A program made the position numbers and the translations under genes. From assembly GCA_028140145.1 (NCBI GenBank), contig JAOIOC010000006.1, positions 1-56,974 of the forward strand: 56,974 nt of DNA, in the 5' to 3' direction. Positions 25,534-34,561 of the stretch are shown here, piece by piece. The notes under the pieces were generated by a model. It worked only from the letters and a program-made list of their open reading frames with translations. It was not told the DNA's origin and did not search any database. Positions within the stretch are counted from its first letter, which is position 1, and every line of letters starts with the position of its first letter. Origin of the DNA: SAR86 cluster bacterium (GTDB lineage: Bacteria > Pseudomonadota > Gammaproteobacteria > Magnimaribacterales > AG-339-G14).

Positions 25534-26419
25534 TGATTTCTCTTTTCTGGAAAAAAATCAAAAAAGAATTGAGAAGGCTTTAAATAAAGCATTGCCTGCA
25601 AAAGATTTTTCAAATATCACAGAGGCTATACATTATTCTGTTCTAGATGGCGGGAAAAGAATAAGACCGCAACTAATATATCTTGTTGCAGATTCCCTTA
25701 ATTTAAATCTTAAAGATGAAACCATTGATGCTATGGCAGCATCTGGAGAACTAATTCACTGTTACTCTTTGATCCATGATGATCTGCCTGCCATGGACAA
25801 CGATGATTTGAGAAGAGGCAAACCTTCCTGTCACATAAAATTTGGTGAGGCATCAGCTATTCTTGCTGGCGATGCTATCCAACCTCTGGCACTGGAAATA
25901 ATTACTGACATTGATGATCCTAATTTATCTGCTGAAACCAAAATAAAAATTATTAGTATTTTTTCAAAGGCTTGTGGTCCCTTTGGAATGGTAGAAGGGC
26001 AAAATAGAGATATTAAATCTGAAAATATTGATATCTCTCTGGAAGAACTGGACAAGATTCACATTCTAAAGACAGGCAAATTAATTTCTGCCTGCGTTCA
26101 TGCCACTTGTCTGTTGAAGGAAGACTTACCTGAAAATGATATGAAAGCATTCATTAAGTTTGCAGAATGTATTGGTCTAGCTTTTCAGATAAAAGATGAT
26201 ATTTTAGATTGCACCTCATCAACAGAAGATCTTGGCAAGCCAGCAAATTCCGACGAAAATTTAAAAAAAAATACATATCCAAAATTAATTGGTATAGAAG
26301 AATCTAATTCAAGAGCAGACTCTTTATGCAATGAAGCTATTCAGTGTTTAAACTCTCTCCCTTACAATACTGAAAAATTAATTAAGTTATCAAAATTCAT
26401 AGTTGAGAGAACACATTAA
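25526..26419 (+). CDS. ispA: Farnesyl diphosphate synthase (polyprenyl synthetase)
   Basis: IspA makes geranyl and farnesyl diphosphate from IPP and DMAPP. The chosen ATG at 25526 gives 297 residues starting MIDDFSFLEKNQ; the longer frame from 25502 adds eight residues that read from xseB sequence. The first aspartate-rich motif is DDLPAMDNDD with RRGKP after it, and the second is FQIKDDILD, followed by TSSTEDLGKPANSDE. The start overlaps xseB by 8 bases (ATGATTGA) and dxs follows 6 bases later, so the isoprenoid genes form one operon. Confidence 0.95.
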   Translation: MIDDFSFLEKNQKRIEKALNKALPAKDFSNITEAIHYSVLDGGKRIRPQLIYLVADSLNLNLKDETIDAMAASGELIHCYSLIHDDLPAMDNDDLRRGKPSCHIKFGEASAILAGDAIQPLALEIITDIDDPNLSAETKIKIISIFSKACGPFGMVEGQNRDIKSENIDISLEELDKIHILKTGKLISACVHATCLLKEDLPENDMKAFIKFAECIGLAFQIKDDILDCTSSTEDLGKPANSDENLKKNTYPKLIGIEESNSRADSLCNEAIQCLNSLPYNTEKLIKLSKFIVERTH

Positions 26420-26425
26420 AATAGA

Positions 26426-28294
26426 GTGAAAATATTTGATTCCATTCCAGATAAATGCCCTGATACACCTTTACTAGATAGAGTGAATTCACCTTCAGAC
26501 TTAAAACAGCTTAAAGAAAATCAATTAGGAGATTTCTGTGATGAACTTAGAGAATTTCTCCTATACACAGTTGGACAAACGGGTGGACATTTCGGGGCTG
26601 GATTAGGTGTTGTAGAGCTAACCGTTGCTCTTCATTATGTCTTCGATTCTCCTAAAGATAAGATAGTTTGGGATGTTGGTCATCAGACCTATCCTCATAA
26701 AATTATTACTGGGAGAAAAAGCTTGATGTCATCCATGCGACAAAAAAATGGTTTACATCCCTTCCCTTCCAGAGAAGAAAGCATCTTTGATACTTTCGGT
26801 GTGGGCCATTCAAGTACTTCTATTAGCGCCGCTCTTGGTATGACAGTCGGTTCAAATGAAAAAGCTATAGCAGTTATAGGCGACGGTGCATTAACTGCCG
26901 GTATGGCATTTGAAGCCTTGAGTCATTCTGGCAATCTAAATAAGGATTTGTTAGTAATTCTTAATGATAACAATATGTCAATTTCGAAAAATATTGGCGG
27001 GTTATCTAATTACCTGGCAAGAATTTGGTCGAGTCGATGGTATACGCAGATAAGAGAGGGAGGGAAAATGGCGCTAAGATTGATACCTTCTGCGAGAAAC
27101 TTTGCTAGTAAAGCTGAAGAGCATATCAAAGGAATGGTTGCACCAGGAACACTATTCGAAGAACTTGGTTTTAACTATGTTGGACCCATGGATGGGCATA
27201 ACGTTAAAGAAATAATAAGAACTTTAAGAAATCTTAACGATACCTCTGGTCCTAAGCTTCTTCATTTGATTACTAAAAAAGGAAAAGGATTTAAACCCGC
27301 AGAGGACGATCCAATTGGATTCCACGCGATCACAAAAATGGAAAATCCTAATTCATCAAAGAAGAAAAATGTTGGCATGAAATATTCAGATGTTTTTGGA
27401 TCTTGGCTAACTTCAAAAGCAAATGTTGATACTTCACTTGTTGCAATCACTCCTGCTATGAAAGAGGGTTCAGGGATGGTTGAGTTTGCGGATAAATTCC
27501 CATCGCGTTTCTATGATGTAGCAATCGCTGAACAACATGCTATGACTTTTGCTGCTGGACTTGCCTGCGAAGGGAAAAAACCTGTTCTAGCTATATACTC
27601 TACCTTTTTACAAAGGGCATATGATCAATTAATCCATGATGTAGCAATTCAAAACCTTGATCTTTTAATTGCTATTGATAGAGCTGGATTAGTTGGCGAG
27701 GATGGGGCAACGCATTCTGGCATATTTGATTTATCTTTCATGAGGTGTATTCCTAACTTGATTGTTATGACTCCCTCTTCTGAAGCGGAATGTTGGAGGT
27801 TGTTGGAAACCGGTTATAATTTTGAAGGTCCGGCTGCAGTTAGATATCCCAAAGGCTTTGGATTAGGAACAGATCTACCTAATGAATTTGAAGAAATTGA
27901 GATTGGAAAAGCAAAAGAAATCAAATTTTCTGAGTCGAATAAAATATCTATCTTAAATTTTGGCTCTATGTTGTCACTCTCAGATGAAATAAGTAAAGAT
28001 TTGGATGCAAATTTGATAGATATGAGATTTGTTAAACCGTTAGATACTGAGTGCATTATCAAGTGCGCAAATCACTCTGATTTGCTTGTAACACTAGAAG
28101 ATAATGTCGTTGCCGGAGGTGCCGGTTCAGCCATAAATGAATTTATTGCAGAAGAAGATATTAAAGTTAAGGCAATAAATTTTGGAATTTCTGATGATTT
28201 CCCATCGATCGGAGGCATATCTGAACAGAGGGAAGATTATCAATTAGATAGAGATAAAATAGTAAGGAAAATTAAAGAGAAATTAAGTAAGTAA
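26426..28294 (+). CDS. dxs: 1-deoxy-D-xylulose-5-phosphate synthase
   Basis: Dxs condenses pyruvate and glyceraldehyde 3-phosphate using thiamine diphosphate, the entry step of the MEP isoprenoid pathway. The start codon is GTG at 26426, preceded by a weak purine stretch (ATAGA). The product has 622 residues, the usual length. The ThDP motif runs from GDGALTAGMAFEAL to LNDNNMSIS (residues about 151-190). DRAGLVGEDGATHSG and the C-terminal transketolase domain are intact. Its 3' end overlaps pgpA by 12 bases tail to tail. Confidence 0.96.
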   Translation: MKIFDSIPDKCPDTPLLDRVNSPSDLKQLKENQLGDFCDELREFLLYTVGQTGGHFGAGLGVVELTVALHYVFDSPKDKIVWDVGHQTYPHKIITGRKSLMSSMRQKNGLHPFPSREESIFDTFGVGHSSTSISAALGMTVGSNEKAIAVIGDGALTAGMAFEALSHSGNLNKDLLVILNDNNMSISKNIGGLSNYLARIWSSRWYTQIREGGKMALRLIPSARNFASKAEEHIKGMVAPGTLFEELGFNYVGPMDGHNVKEIIRTLRNLNDTSGPKLLHLITKKGKGFKPAEDDPIGFHAITKMENPNSSKKKNVGMKYSDVFGSWLTSKANVDTSLVAITPAMKEGSGMVEFADKFPSRFYDVAIAEQHAMTFAAGLACEGKKPVLAIYSTFLQRAYDQLIHDVAIQNLDLLIAIDRAGLVGEDGATHSGIFDLSFMRCIPNLIVMTPSSEAECWRLLETGYNFEGPAAVRYPKGFGLGTDLPNEFEEIEIGKAKEIKFSESNKISILNFGSMLSLSDEISKDLDANLIDMRFVKPLDTECIIKCANHSDLLVTLEDNVVAGGAGSAINEFIAEEDIKVKAINFGISDDFPSIGGISEQREDYQLDRDKIVRKIKEKLSK

Positions 28295-28774
28295 CAAATA
28301 AAAACAAATAAATACAAGAAAACTCAAAAATCCTGCAATCAAATCATCTAAAAAAACTCCAAATCCATTTTTTAAATTTTGATCTACGTAAGAAATAGGC
28401 CAGGGCTTGACTATGTCAAAAGCTCTAAAAAGTGCAAAACCTACAAAATAACCAAATATTTCATCTGAAATGATACTCACCAAGAATAAGGTGAGCAGCA
28501 TTCCGCCCATTTCATCGGAAACTATTCTTGAGTCATCCTTTATGTCTGCATCTTTCGAGGCAACTATGCATGAAATCAAAAATATTATTAACAAGGAGGA
28601 GATGAAGATAAGTAGATGCAAGAGTTCATCTATAAAACCTTCTACAATAATAAACAAAATTAAGGCGACAGTGGATCCCCAAGTTCCCGGAGCAATTCTA
28701 ATTAGTCCTGAACCGAAGCCTACAGCGATAAAGTGGAATATATTCCTTATATTAGGAAAATTATTTTTCTCCAT
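28283..28774 (-). CDS. pgpA: Phosphatidylglycerophosphatase A
   Basis: PgpA dephosphorylates phosphatidylglycerophosphate to phosphatidylglycerol at the inner membrane. I prefer the ATG at 28774 (163 residues, MEKNNFPNIRNIFHFIAVG), since the longer frame to 28858 adds residues that read through thiL. The family motif GSGLIRIAPGTWGS is at about residues 21-34, and the DEMGG and FDIVKPWP segments are present. There are four hydrophobic segments. It overlaps the end of thiL by 14 bases; thiL-pgpA is the normal pairing, here detached from nusB. Confidence 0.92.
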   Translation of the reverse strand: MEKNNFPNIRNIFHFIAVGFGSGLIRIAPGTWGSTVALILFIIVEGFIDELLHLLIFISSLLIIFLISCIVASKDADIKDDSRIVSDEMGGMLLTLFLVSIISDEIFGYFVGFALFRAFDIVKPWPISYVDQNLKNGFGVFLDDLIAGFLSFLVFICFYLLLT

Positions 28775-29708
28775 GATTCCAACCCCTCTTTCTTGGAAAT
28801 TGTACTTCTTCATTATTGAGGAAGTATTTAATTTCATCATTTCTTTTAGTATGTCCAATCAGGTTAATCTTAATTCCGGAGTTAACAGAAAGTTTATTAA
28901 TTTTCTTATGATATTTTTTATCTGCTGTAAAAATCAATTCCAAGTCATCTCCAAATATAAAATCTTGAAGAGATGACTTATCAACCCTAGGAATATCATC
29001 AAGATAGATTACTGCTCCTTGATTGCTGGGAATTAGGATTTTTTCCAAGTCTGCAATAAATCCATCTGAAACATCGATGCACGATGATGCATACTGTGAA
29101 ATGGAATTAGAAATTTCTAATCTCAGCTTAGGAAAAATAAATCTTTTTACATTTTTTTTTCTGTAAATATTGTTATTAAAATTTTTTGTAATTTCTTCTA
29201 AACCTTTTCTGGCAAGCCCCAATTCTCCAGTTAGATAAATATTTTGATTGTGTTTGGCGCCAGATCTCGAAAGATGATTGTTTTTCTTTGTTTCTCCAGA
29301 TACCGAGACAGTCACAGCCTTTTGACTTGTTTTTATTAAATCACCGCCAATTAAAGGAACACTTAATAAGTTTGATACTTTATTTAAGCCTTTTGAAAAG
29401 TCATTTATGAATTTCTCATCAAAATCACATGCAAGAGCAACACTAAACCAAAGAGGTCTAGCTCCCATCGCTGAAATGTCGCTAAAAGAGCGCAGAACTG
29501 ATCTTGTTGCTATAAATTCGGGCGGTAAAGATTTAGGAAAATGAATTCCTTCGTAATTTTGATCAATCGAGTAACAGAGATTGTTTTTGCTCTTGAAAAC
29601 AGCTGAATCATCACCGGAACCTAGAATAAAATTTTTTTTAGATAAAAATTTTGATCCAATATCTTTAAAATATTTATCAATTAAAAAAAATTCGTCTACC
29701 TGTGACAT
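28761..29708 (-). CDS. thiL: Thiamine-monophosphate kinase
   Basis: ThiL phosphorylates thiamine monophosphate to the active diphosphate. The 315-residue protein starts MSQVDEFFLIDKYF, matching the E. coli N-terminus (GEFSLIARYF), so this start is well supported. ATP-site features follow: SGDDSAVF at residues 31-38, LIGGDLIKT in the middle and CIDVSDGFIADLEK later. The start codon and the first eight codons lie in a strong hairpin with a U-tract (29683-29726), so expression may depend on read-through from the thiolase gene 27 bases upstream. Confidence 0.93.
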   Translation of the reverse strand: MSQVDEFFLIDKYFKDIGSKFLSKKNFILGSGDDSAVFKSKNNLCYSIDQNYEGIHFPKSLPPEFIATRSVLRSFSDISAMGARPLWFSVALACDFDEKFINDFSKGLNKVSNLLSVPLIGGDLIKTSQKAVTVSVSGETKKNNHLSRSGAKHNQNIYLTGELGLARKGLEEITKNFNNNIYRKKNVKRFIFPKLRLEISNSISQYASSCIDVSDGFIADLEKILIPSNQGAVIYLDDIPRVDKSSLQDFIFGDDLELIFTADKKYHKKINKLSVNSGIKINLIGHTKRNDEIKYFLNNEEVQFPRKRGWNHGEK

Positions 29709-29726
29709 TTACAGATAGACGAATTT
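29683..29726 (-). terminator. Terminator-like hairpin enclosing the thiL start codon
   Basis: On the minus strand a 16-bp stem (arms 29726-29711 and 29703-29688) closes a 7-base loop (29710-29704) that contains the thiL ATG. Eight U residues end the structure (29690-29683, three of them in the stem). All 16 pairs form in the minus-strand RNA, one as a G-U wobble (29699 with 29715). In the plus-strand RNA the same position is a C-A mismatch, so the structure fits minus-strand transcripts. It begins 10 bases after the thiolase stop and looks like the thiolase terminator, yet its 3' arm and U-tract encode ThiL residues 2-8. Confidence 0.8.
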
Positions 29727-29735
29727 AATTTTTTA

Positions 29736-30929
29736 TTAAGAATTGTAAGCTTCAAATAGACCAGTGGCACCCATTCCGCCACCAACACACATGGTGACAA
29801 TACCGTATTTGCCGCCTCGCCTGTTTAGCTCCCTTGCGACATGTCCTACCTGTCTAGAACCGGTCATTCCAAAAGGGTGACCAATAGAGATAGATCCACC
29901 ATTTACATTAAGCTTTTCAGTAGGTAGTCCGAGGGTATCTCTTATGTATACAACTTGAGAGGCAAAAGCTTCATTAAGTTCCCATAAGTCAATATCTTCG
30001 ATAGATAGATTAGCTGATTTCAACAGCTTAGGTATTGAATAAACTGGACCAATTCCCATTTCATCTGGTTGACAACCCACAACAGTAAAGCCTCTAAAAT
30101 AGAGTTTAGGTTCCAAGCCAAGTTCTTTAGCTTTATCTTCGCTCATGACTAAAGTAACAGATGCACCATCAGATAACTGGGAGGAATTACCAGCAGTGAC
30201 AGAACCGTTTTCAGGATCGAAAACGGGCTTCAGAGATGAAAGACCTTCAATAGTAGTTTCTGGTCTATTACAATCGTCTCTGTCTACAGTAACTTCAACA
30301 TCTTTCTCCTCACCAGTTTCCTTGTTGACGAGTTTCATAACAGTATCCATTGGAATAATTTCATCATCGTAAAAACCGGCTTCTTGAGCTGCTGCGGTTC
30401 TAAGCTGACTGGACAAAGCATACTCATCTTGAGCTTCCCTAGTGACGTTGTATCTTTTTGCTACACACTCAGCTGTCTGACCCATGGCATGATAAATTCC
30501 TGGTACGTCTTCAGCTAACTTATCGTTAACATACATGTGCATGTTAGTTTGGCCTTGAGTAGTGCTTATTGATTCTACTCCTCCCGCCATTATGCAGTCT
30601 GAAAAACCACTGGCAACTTGGTTAGCAGCCATTGCTACGGTTTGTAAACCTGATGAACAGTATCTATTAACTGTTGTTCCACCAACCTCAATTGGAAGAT
30701 CTGATAATACTGCGACATTTCTTGCTATGTTATGACCTTGAGCACCTTCAGGCGCTCCGCATCCTAAAATCATATCCTCTACCATTTCAGGTTTTAGTGA
30801 TGGATTTCTTTCTAAAAGTGCATTCACTAAGTGAGCAGTCATATTGTCAGCTCTTGTTTGGTTGAACCCCCCTCTGAAGGACTTTGCTAAACCAGTCCTA
30901 ACACTATCAACGATTACTACGTTTCTCAT
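29736..30929 (-). CDS. Acetyl-CoA C-acyltransferase (thiolase)
   Basis: This thiolase has 397 residues and cleaves 3-ketoacyl-CoA or condenses acyl-CoAs. The acyl-accepting cysteine is C91 in NRYCSSGLQTV, the histidine is H351 in GHPFGMTG, and the second cysteine is C381 in TMCVGGGMGATG; NEAFA is also present. The pattern fits FadA/AtoB-like degradative thiolases, but chain-length preference cannot be read. No FadB partner is adjacent. A strong ribosome binding site AAGGAG ends 5 bases before the ATG, rare in this window, which suggests high expression. A hairpin terminator follows its stop. Confidence 0.92.
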   Translation of the reverse strand: MRNVVIVDSVRTGLAKSFRGGFNQTRADNMTAHLVNALLERNPSLKPEMVEDMILGCGAPEGAQGHNIARNVAVLSDLPIEVGGTTVNRYCSSGLQTVAMAANQVASGFSDCIMAGGVESISTTQGQTNMHMYVNDKLAEDVPGIYHAMGQTAECVAKRYNVTREAQDEYALSSQLRTAAAQEAGFYDDEIIPMDTVMKLVNKETGEEKDVEVTVDRDDCNRPETTIEGLSSLKPVFDPENGSVTAGNSSQLSDGASVTLVMSEDKAKELGLEPKLYFRGFTVVGCQPDEMGIGPVYSIPKLLKSANLSIEDIDLWELNEAFASQVVYIRDTLGLPTEKLNVNGGSISIGHPFGMTGSRQVGHVARELNRRGGKYGIVTMCVGGGMGATGLFEAYNS

Positions 30930-30934
30930 AAATT

Positions 30935-30940
30935 CTCCTT
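30935..30940 (-). promoter_or_regulatory. Strong Shine-Dalgarno site of the thiolase gene
   Basis: The minus strand reads AAGGAG five bases before the thiolase ATG. Most other starts in the window lack such a perfect site, so this gene is probably well translated. The rest of the 124-base gap to nth holds only weak -10 and -35 hexamers, for example TTGACG at 30992-30997 on the plus strand without a well-placed partner. Confidence 0.7.
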
Positions 30941-31053
30941 AAATTAATTGAACCGTAAAATAAAACAAATATAAATTTTACTTATTTTTATTTGACGAAA
31001 GCATATACTAATCTAGTTTTTAAGAAAGTATAAGTAATTCTTCCTGCAAATTT

Positions 31054-31707
31054 ATGAATAGAAAACAAAGGGCTGTTTTTATTGCTAATAGGTTGCAAGA
31101 AATGTATCCCAATCCTAGGGTACCTTTAAATCATAAAAATTCATTTACTCTTTTAATTGCTGTCTTACTAAGCGCACAATGTACTGATGAAAGAGTCAAT
31201 ATTGTAACTAAAGAACTTTTTAAAGTTGCTTCCTCTCCAGAACAAATGCTGTCTCTTGGCCATGACAAGATATACAACTACATAAAAAGTTGTGGGCTTG
31301 CCCCCAAGAAAACTAAGGCGATAGTTGAAACTTCAAAAATGTTAATAGATCAGCACAACTCTAGAGTTCCAAAAGATATAAAGGCATTAGAAGATCTTCC
31401 AGGAGTTGGGCATAAGACTGCATCTGTAGTTCTGAATCAAGCTTTTGGAATAGAGACATTTCCAGTAGATACTCATATTCATAGATTGGCACAAAGGTGG
31501 GATCTTACAAATGGAAAATCCGTAGTACAAACTGAAAAAGATTTGAAAAATCTCTTCGATAAATCACTTTGGGGCAAATTGCACATACAAATTATTTTGT
31601 ATGGAAGACAATTTTGTACTGCCAGGGGATGTGATGGAACCATATGTTTCATGTGTACCGAATTATTTCCAAAAAGAAAGAAGAAGGTTATAACCAATAA
31701 AGCTTAG
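31054..31707 (+). CDS. nth: Endonuclease III (DNA glycosylase/AP lyase)
   Basis: Nth removes oxidised pyrimidines and cuts abasic sites. The 217-residue protein has the helix-hairpin-helix LPGVGHKTA with catalytic Lys121 and the catalytic Asp139 in FPVDTHIHR. The C-terminal cluster region has cysteines at 188, 193, 198 and 201, giving C-X4-C-X4-C-X2-C, instead of the E. coli C-X6-C-X2-C-X5-C. The position of the fourth standard cysteine is lysine. A four-cysteine cluster may still form with changed spacing. It is transcribed divergently from the thiolase; glyA follows 30 bases later. Confidence 0.93.
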   Translation: MNRKQRAVFIANRLQEMYPNPRVPLNHKNSFTLLIAVLLSAQCTDERVNIVTKELFKVASSPEQMLSLGHDKIYNYIKSCGLAPKKTKAIVETSKMLIDQHNSRVPKDIKALEDLPGVGHKTASVVLNQAFGIETFPVDTHIHRLAQRWDLTNGKSVVQTEKDLKNLFDKSLWGKLHIQIILYGRQFCTARGCDGTICFMCTELFPKRKKKVITNKA

Positions 31708-31725
31708 AAAATTTGCTTTAGAAGC

Positions 31726-31731
31726 TATAAT
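31726..31731 (+). promoter_or_regulatory. Possible -10 element just before glyA
   Basis: TATAAT stands only 6 bases before the glyA ATG. If it works as a -10 box the start site would fall at or within a base or two of the A of ATG, so this transcript would be leaderless. There is no good -35 (CTTAGA at 17 bases) and no TG extension. Read-through from nth is the alternative route of expression. Confidence 0.35.
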
Positions 31732-31737
31732 TCTCGT

Positions 31738-33006
31738 ATGTACACAGAAAATTTATCTATTCAATCTTTTGATGAAGAACTTTGGAGTTCTTTAGAAAAT
31801 GAAAAAAAACGTCAAGAAGAACACATAGAGCTTATAGCTTCTGAAAATTATACTTCGCCAAGAGTCTTGGAAGCTCAAGGTTCTGTTCTTACAAATAAAT
31901 ATGCTGAAGGATATCCTGGAAAAAGATACTACGGAGGATGTGAATATGTTGATGTTGCAGAACAACTTGCTATTGATAGAGCAAAAGAATTATTCGGAGC
32001 AGATTATGCCAATGTACAACCTCATTCTGGGGCAAGTGCTAATGCGGCAGTTTTCTTAGCTTTATGTGATGCTGGAGATAAAGTTCTTGGAATGAGTCTT
32101 GATCAGGGAGGTCATTTAACGCATGGCGCTAAAGTAAATTTTTCTGGAAAAATTTATGAGTCATTCAGTTATGGTTTGGATGAAAGTGGAGACATTAATT
32201 ACGACGAGGTCCAAGCTTTAGCTGATGAACATAACCCCAAAATTATTATCTCTGGATTTAGTGCATTTTCTGGGATTATTAAATGGGATAGGTTCAGGGA
32301 AATAGCCGATTCAGTTGGAGCTTATCTACTGGCAGATATGTCACATGTATCTGGATTAGTGGCTGCTGGCATTTATCCCTCACCAGTTCCTTATGCAGAT
32401 GTTGTAACAACAACAACTCATAAGACTCTTGTAGGTCCTAGGGGTGGACTTATTTTGGCTAAAGAAAATGAGGATATTCACAAAAAATTAAATTCAGCAC
32501 TTTTTCCTGGCTCTCAAGGAGGGCCTTTAATGCATGTGATTGCAGCAAAGGCAGTATGTTTCAAAGAAGCAATGGAACCTGAATTCAAAGAATATCAAAA
32601 TCAAGTTCTTAAAAATGCGCAATACTTGAGTAAAAAAATTATGGAGAAAGGTATCGATATTGTCTCCAATGGAACAAATAATCATATGTTTCTAGTTAAT
32701 CTTGTAAGTAAAGATCTTACAGGAAAGGAAGTTGATAATGCGTTAGGTAGAGCCAACATAACTGTTAATAAGAATGCAGTACCGAATGATCCAAAATCTC
32801 CTTTTGTTACCTCAGGAATACGAATTGGAACTCCAGCTGTTACAAGAAGAGGCTTTAAAGAAGATGAAATGGATATTCTTTCAGATTGGATTTCTAATAT
32901 AATTTTAGATGTGAAAAACGATAATTTAATAGAAAGCACAAAATCAGAGGTAAAAGATCTTTGTGCTGCCTTCCCCGTTTATGAATCATCTAAAATTAAT
33001 CCATGA
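31738..33006 (+). CDS. glyA: Serine hydroxymethyltransferase
   Basis: GlyA interconverts serine and glycine while charging tetrahydrofolate with a one-carbon unit. The 422-residue protein has [20 protein letters not shown] near the start, [15 protein letters not shown], and the PLP-lysine in [14 protein letters not shown] near residue 230. Length matches the family. It overlaps nrdR by 4 bases (ATGA), so one-carbon metabolism, the NrdR regulator and riboflavin genes share a transcript; glyA-nrdR-rib is a known gammaproteobacterial order. No glycine riboswitch fits in the 30-base leader space. Confidence 0.97.
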   Translation: MYTENLSIQSFDEELWSSLENEKKRQEEHIELIASENYTSPRVLEAQGSVLTNKYAEGYPGKRYYGGCEYVDVAEQLAIDRAKELFGADYANVQPHSGASANAAVFLALCDAGDKVLGMSLDQGGHLTHGAKVNFSGKIYESFSYGLDESGDINYDEVQALADEHNPKIIISGFSAFSGIIKWDRFREIADSVGAYLLADMSHVSGLVAAGIYPSPVPYADVVTTTTHKTLVGPRGGLILAKENEDIHKKLNSALFPGSQGGPLMHVIAAKAVCFKEAMEPEFKEYQNQVLKNAQYLSKKIMEKGIDIVSNGTNNHMFLVNLVSKDLTGKEVDNALGRANITVNKNAVPNDPKSPFVTSGIRIGTPAVTRRGFKEDEMDILSDWISNIILDVKNDNLIESTKSEVKDLCAAFPVYESSKINP

Positions 33007-33455
33007 AGTGCCCTTTTTGCTCATACGAAGAAAGCAAAGTAATTGATTCAAGGCTGGTTGCAGACAGTAGCCAAATCAGAAGGCGCAGGGAGTGTAATAA
33101 GTGTAATGAAAGGTGGACTACTTTTGAGCTCGCAGAACTGCTTATGCCCAAAATTGTTAAACAAGATAAATCGAGAGTTCCCTTTGATGAAATTAAACTT
33201 AAAGAGGGGATTTCGCGTTCTTTAGAAAAGAGACCAGTAAGTGAAGAAGACTTTGAAACACTAATTGAGCAAATTAAAAGAGATATAAGAGGGTTTGGTG
33301 AAAGAGAAGTTTCATCTAGAGTTATCGGTGAAACTGTCATGAAGCATTTAAGAAAAATTGATGAAGTAGCCTTTGTAAGATTTGCCTCTGTGTACAGAAG
33401 CTTCCAAGATCCGCTTGAGTTTAGTGAAGAGGTTAAAAAACTTTCTAACGAATAA
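33003..33455 (+). CDS. nrdR: Transcriptional repressor NrdR
   Basis: NrdR senses ATP and dATP and represses ribonucleotide reductase genes. The 150-residue protein starts with a zinc ribbon, CPFC at residues 3-6 and CNKC at about 31-34, followed by an ATP-cone domain ([19 protein letters not shown] onward) ending near residue 140. No ribonucleotide reductase gene lies in this window. It sits between glyA (4-base overlap) and ribD (1-base overlap, TAATG), the usual place. Confidence 0.96.
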   Translation: MKCPFCSYEESKVIDSRLVADSSQIRRRRECNKCNERWTTFELAELLMPKIVKQDKSRVPFDEIKLKEGISRSLEKRPVSEEDFETLIEQIKRDIRGFGEREVSSRVIGETVMKHLRKIDEVAFVRFASVYRSFQDPLEFSEEVKKLSNE

Positions 33456-34561
33456 TGAATAAATCAGCTTTGATGGAAAGAGCTGTCCATTTGGCTTTAA
33501 AAGGAAGTTTTACAACAAGAGAAAATCCTAACGTGGGATGTCTTATTTATAAGAACGGTATGGTAATCTCAGAGGGATGGCATGTCTCCCCAGGCTCAAA
33601 CCATGCCGAGGTAAATGCAATTCTCAATGCTGAATCGAAATTTAAAGATTCTACAAAAGATGTCCTTGATGGGAGTACTTTGTTCGTAACTCTTGAGCCG
33701 TGTTCTACAGAAAAAAGGACGCCGCCTTGCACAGATTTGATTCAAAAATATTCTTTCAAAGAAATTATTTATATGCAGAGCGACCCATCCCAAAAGGGAT
33801 CAGATATTCTAAAAGAAAAGGGTTTTGGGATTGAAAAGTTAAGCCTAAATAACTCAGTTTTAAATAACGGTTTTTTTAAACATTTAGCGGAAGGAAAGCC
33901 CTATGTTAGAGCTAAGATAGCTTGCTCTATGGATGGGAAAATTGCTTTTAAAAACAATAATGAGCAATGGATAACAACTCAAGCATCAAGGAAAGATGGT
34001 TATTTTTATAGAGCCATATCAGGGGCAATTATCACTGGATCAGGAACTTTAGAAATAGACGATCCTCTTCTAAACGTAAGACTTGAAGAGGCAGTTAATG
34101 ATCAAGACTTTAAACAACCTCTCAAAGCTTTATTATCAACAAAATCGTACATTGATTACAATAAAAAGTTCTTTCAAGATAACTCCAAAAAAATTATTTT
34201 TACTAATAATGAAAATTTAGAAATGAAATTCGGTGAAACTTTAAATACAGAGATAATTAAGATTGAATCTGATGCTAATCAAATATCTATTCCTTCGGTG
34301 CTCAACTACCTTGGTTCTATAAATGTTAAAGATGTTCTTCTAGAAGCGGGCCCTAGATTGATCTCAAGTTTTATTGATTTAAACCTTATTGATGAATATA
34401 TTTTTTACATTGCGCCTAAAGTTTTAGGGAATAAAGCAAATAGTTTTTATACAAATAAAAATTTAGAAGGTATATTGAATTCTCCTGAATTAGAAATCGT
34501 TGAAGAAAAATCCATTGGAAGAGACCTTAAATTAGTGCTTAGAAAGAAAAATGCCTCTTAA
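33455..34561 (+). CDS. ribD: Riboflavin biosynthesis bifunctional deaminase/reductase
   Basis: RibD deaminates and then reduces the pyrimidine product of GTP cyclohydrolase II. The 368-residue protein has a deaminase domain at 1-145 with zinc ligands His50 (SNHAEVNA), Cys83 and Cys92 (LEPCSTEKRTPPC). Where most RibDs have HTGRTPPC this one has STEKRTPPC. A reductase domain follows from about residue 147 (RAKIACSMDGKIA, ITGSGTLEIDDPLLNVR). It overlaps nrdR by one base and ribB by 11 bases, so there is no room for the riboflavin synthase gene often found next. Confidence 0.95.
   Translation: MNKSALMERAVHLALKGSFTTRENPNVGCLIYKNGMVISEGWHVSPGSNHAEVNAILNAESKFKDSTKDVLDGSTLFVTLEPCSTEKRTPPCTDLIQKYSFKEIIYMQSDPSQKGSDILKEKGFGIEKLSLNNSVLNNGFFKHLAEGKPYVRAKIACSMDGKIAFKNNNEQWITTQASRKDGYFYRAISGAIITGSGTLEIDDPLLNVRLEEAVNDQDFKQPLKALLSTKSYIDYNKKFFQDNSKKIIFTNNENLEMKFGETLNTEIIKIESDANQISIPSVLNYLGSINVKDVLLEAGPRLISSFIDLNLIDEYIFYIAPKVLGNKANSFYTNKNLEGILNSPELEIVEEKSIGRDLKLVLRKKNAS

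Noticed and set aside
28775-28858. N-terminal extension of PgpA (28 residues)
   Set aside because: It lies inside thiL coding sequence and is not needed for the family core; the ATG at 28774 gives a normal-length protein.
31708-31737. Glycine riboswitch upstream of glyA, and FMN or TPP riboswitches upstream of the rib genes, thiL or dxs
   Set aside because: There is no leader space: 30 bases before glyA, overlaps before ribD, ribB and dxs, and 27 bases before thiL, where a plain hairpin is found instead.
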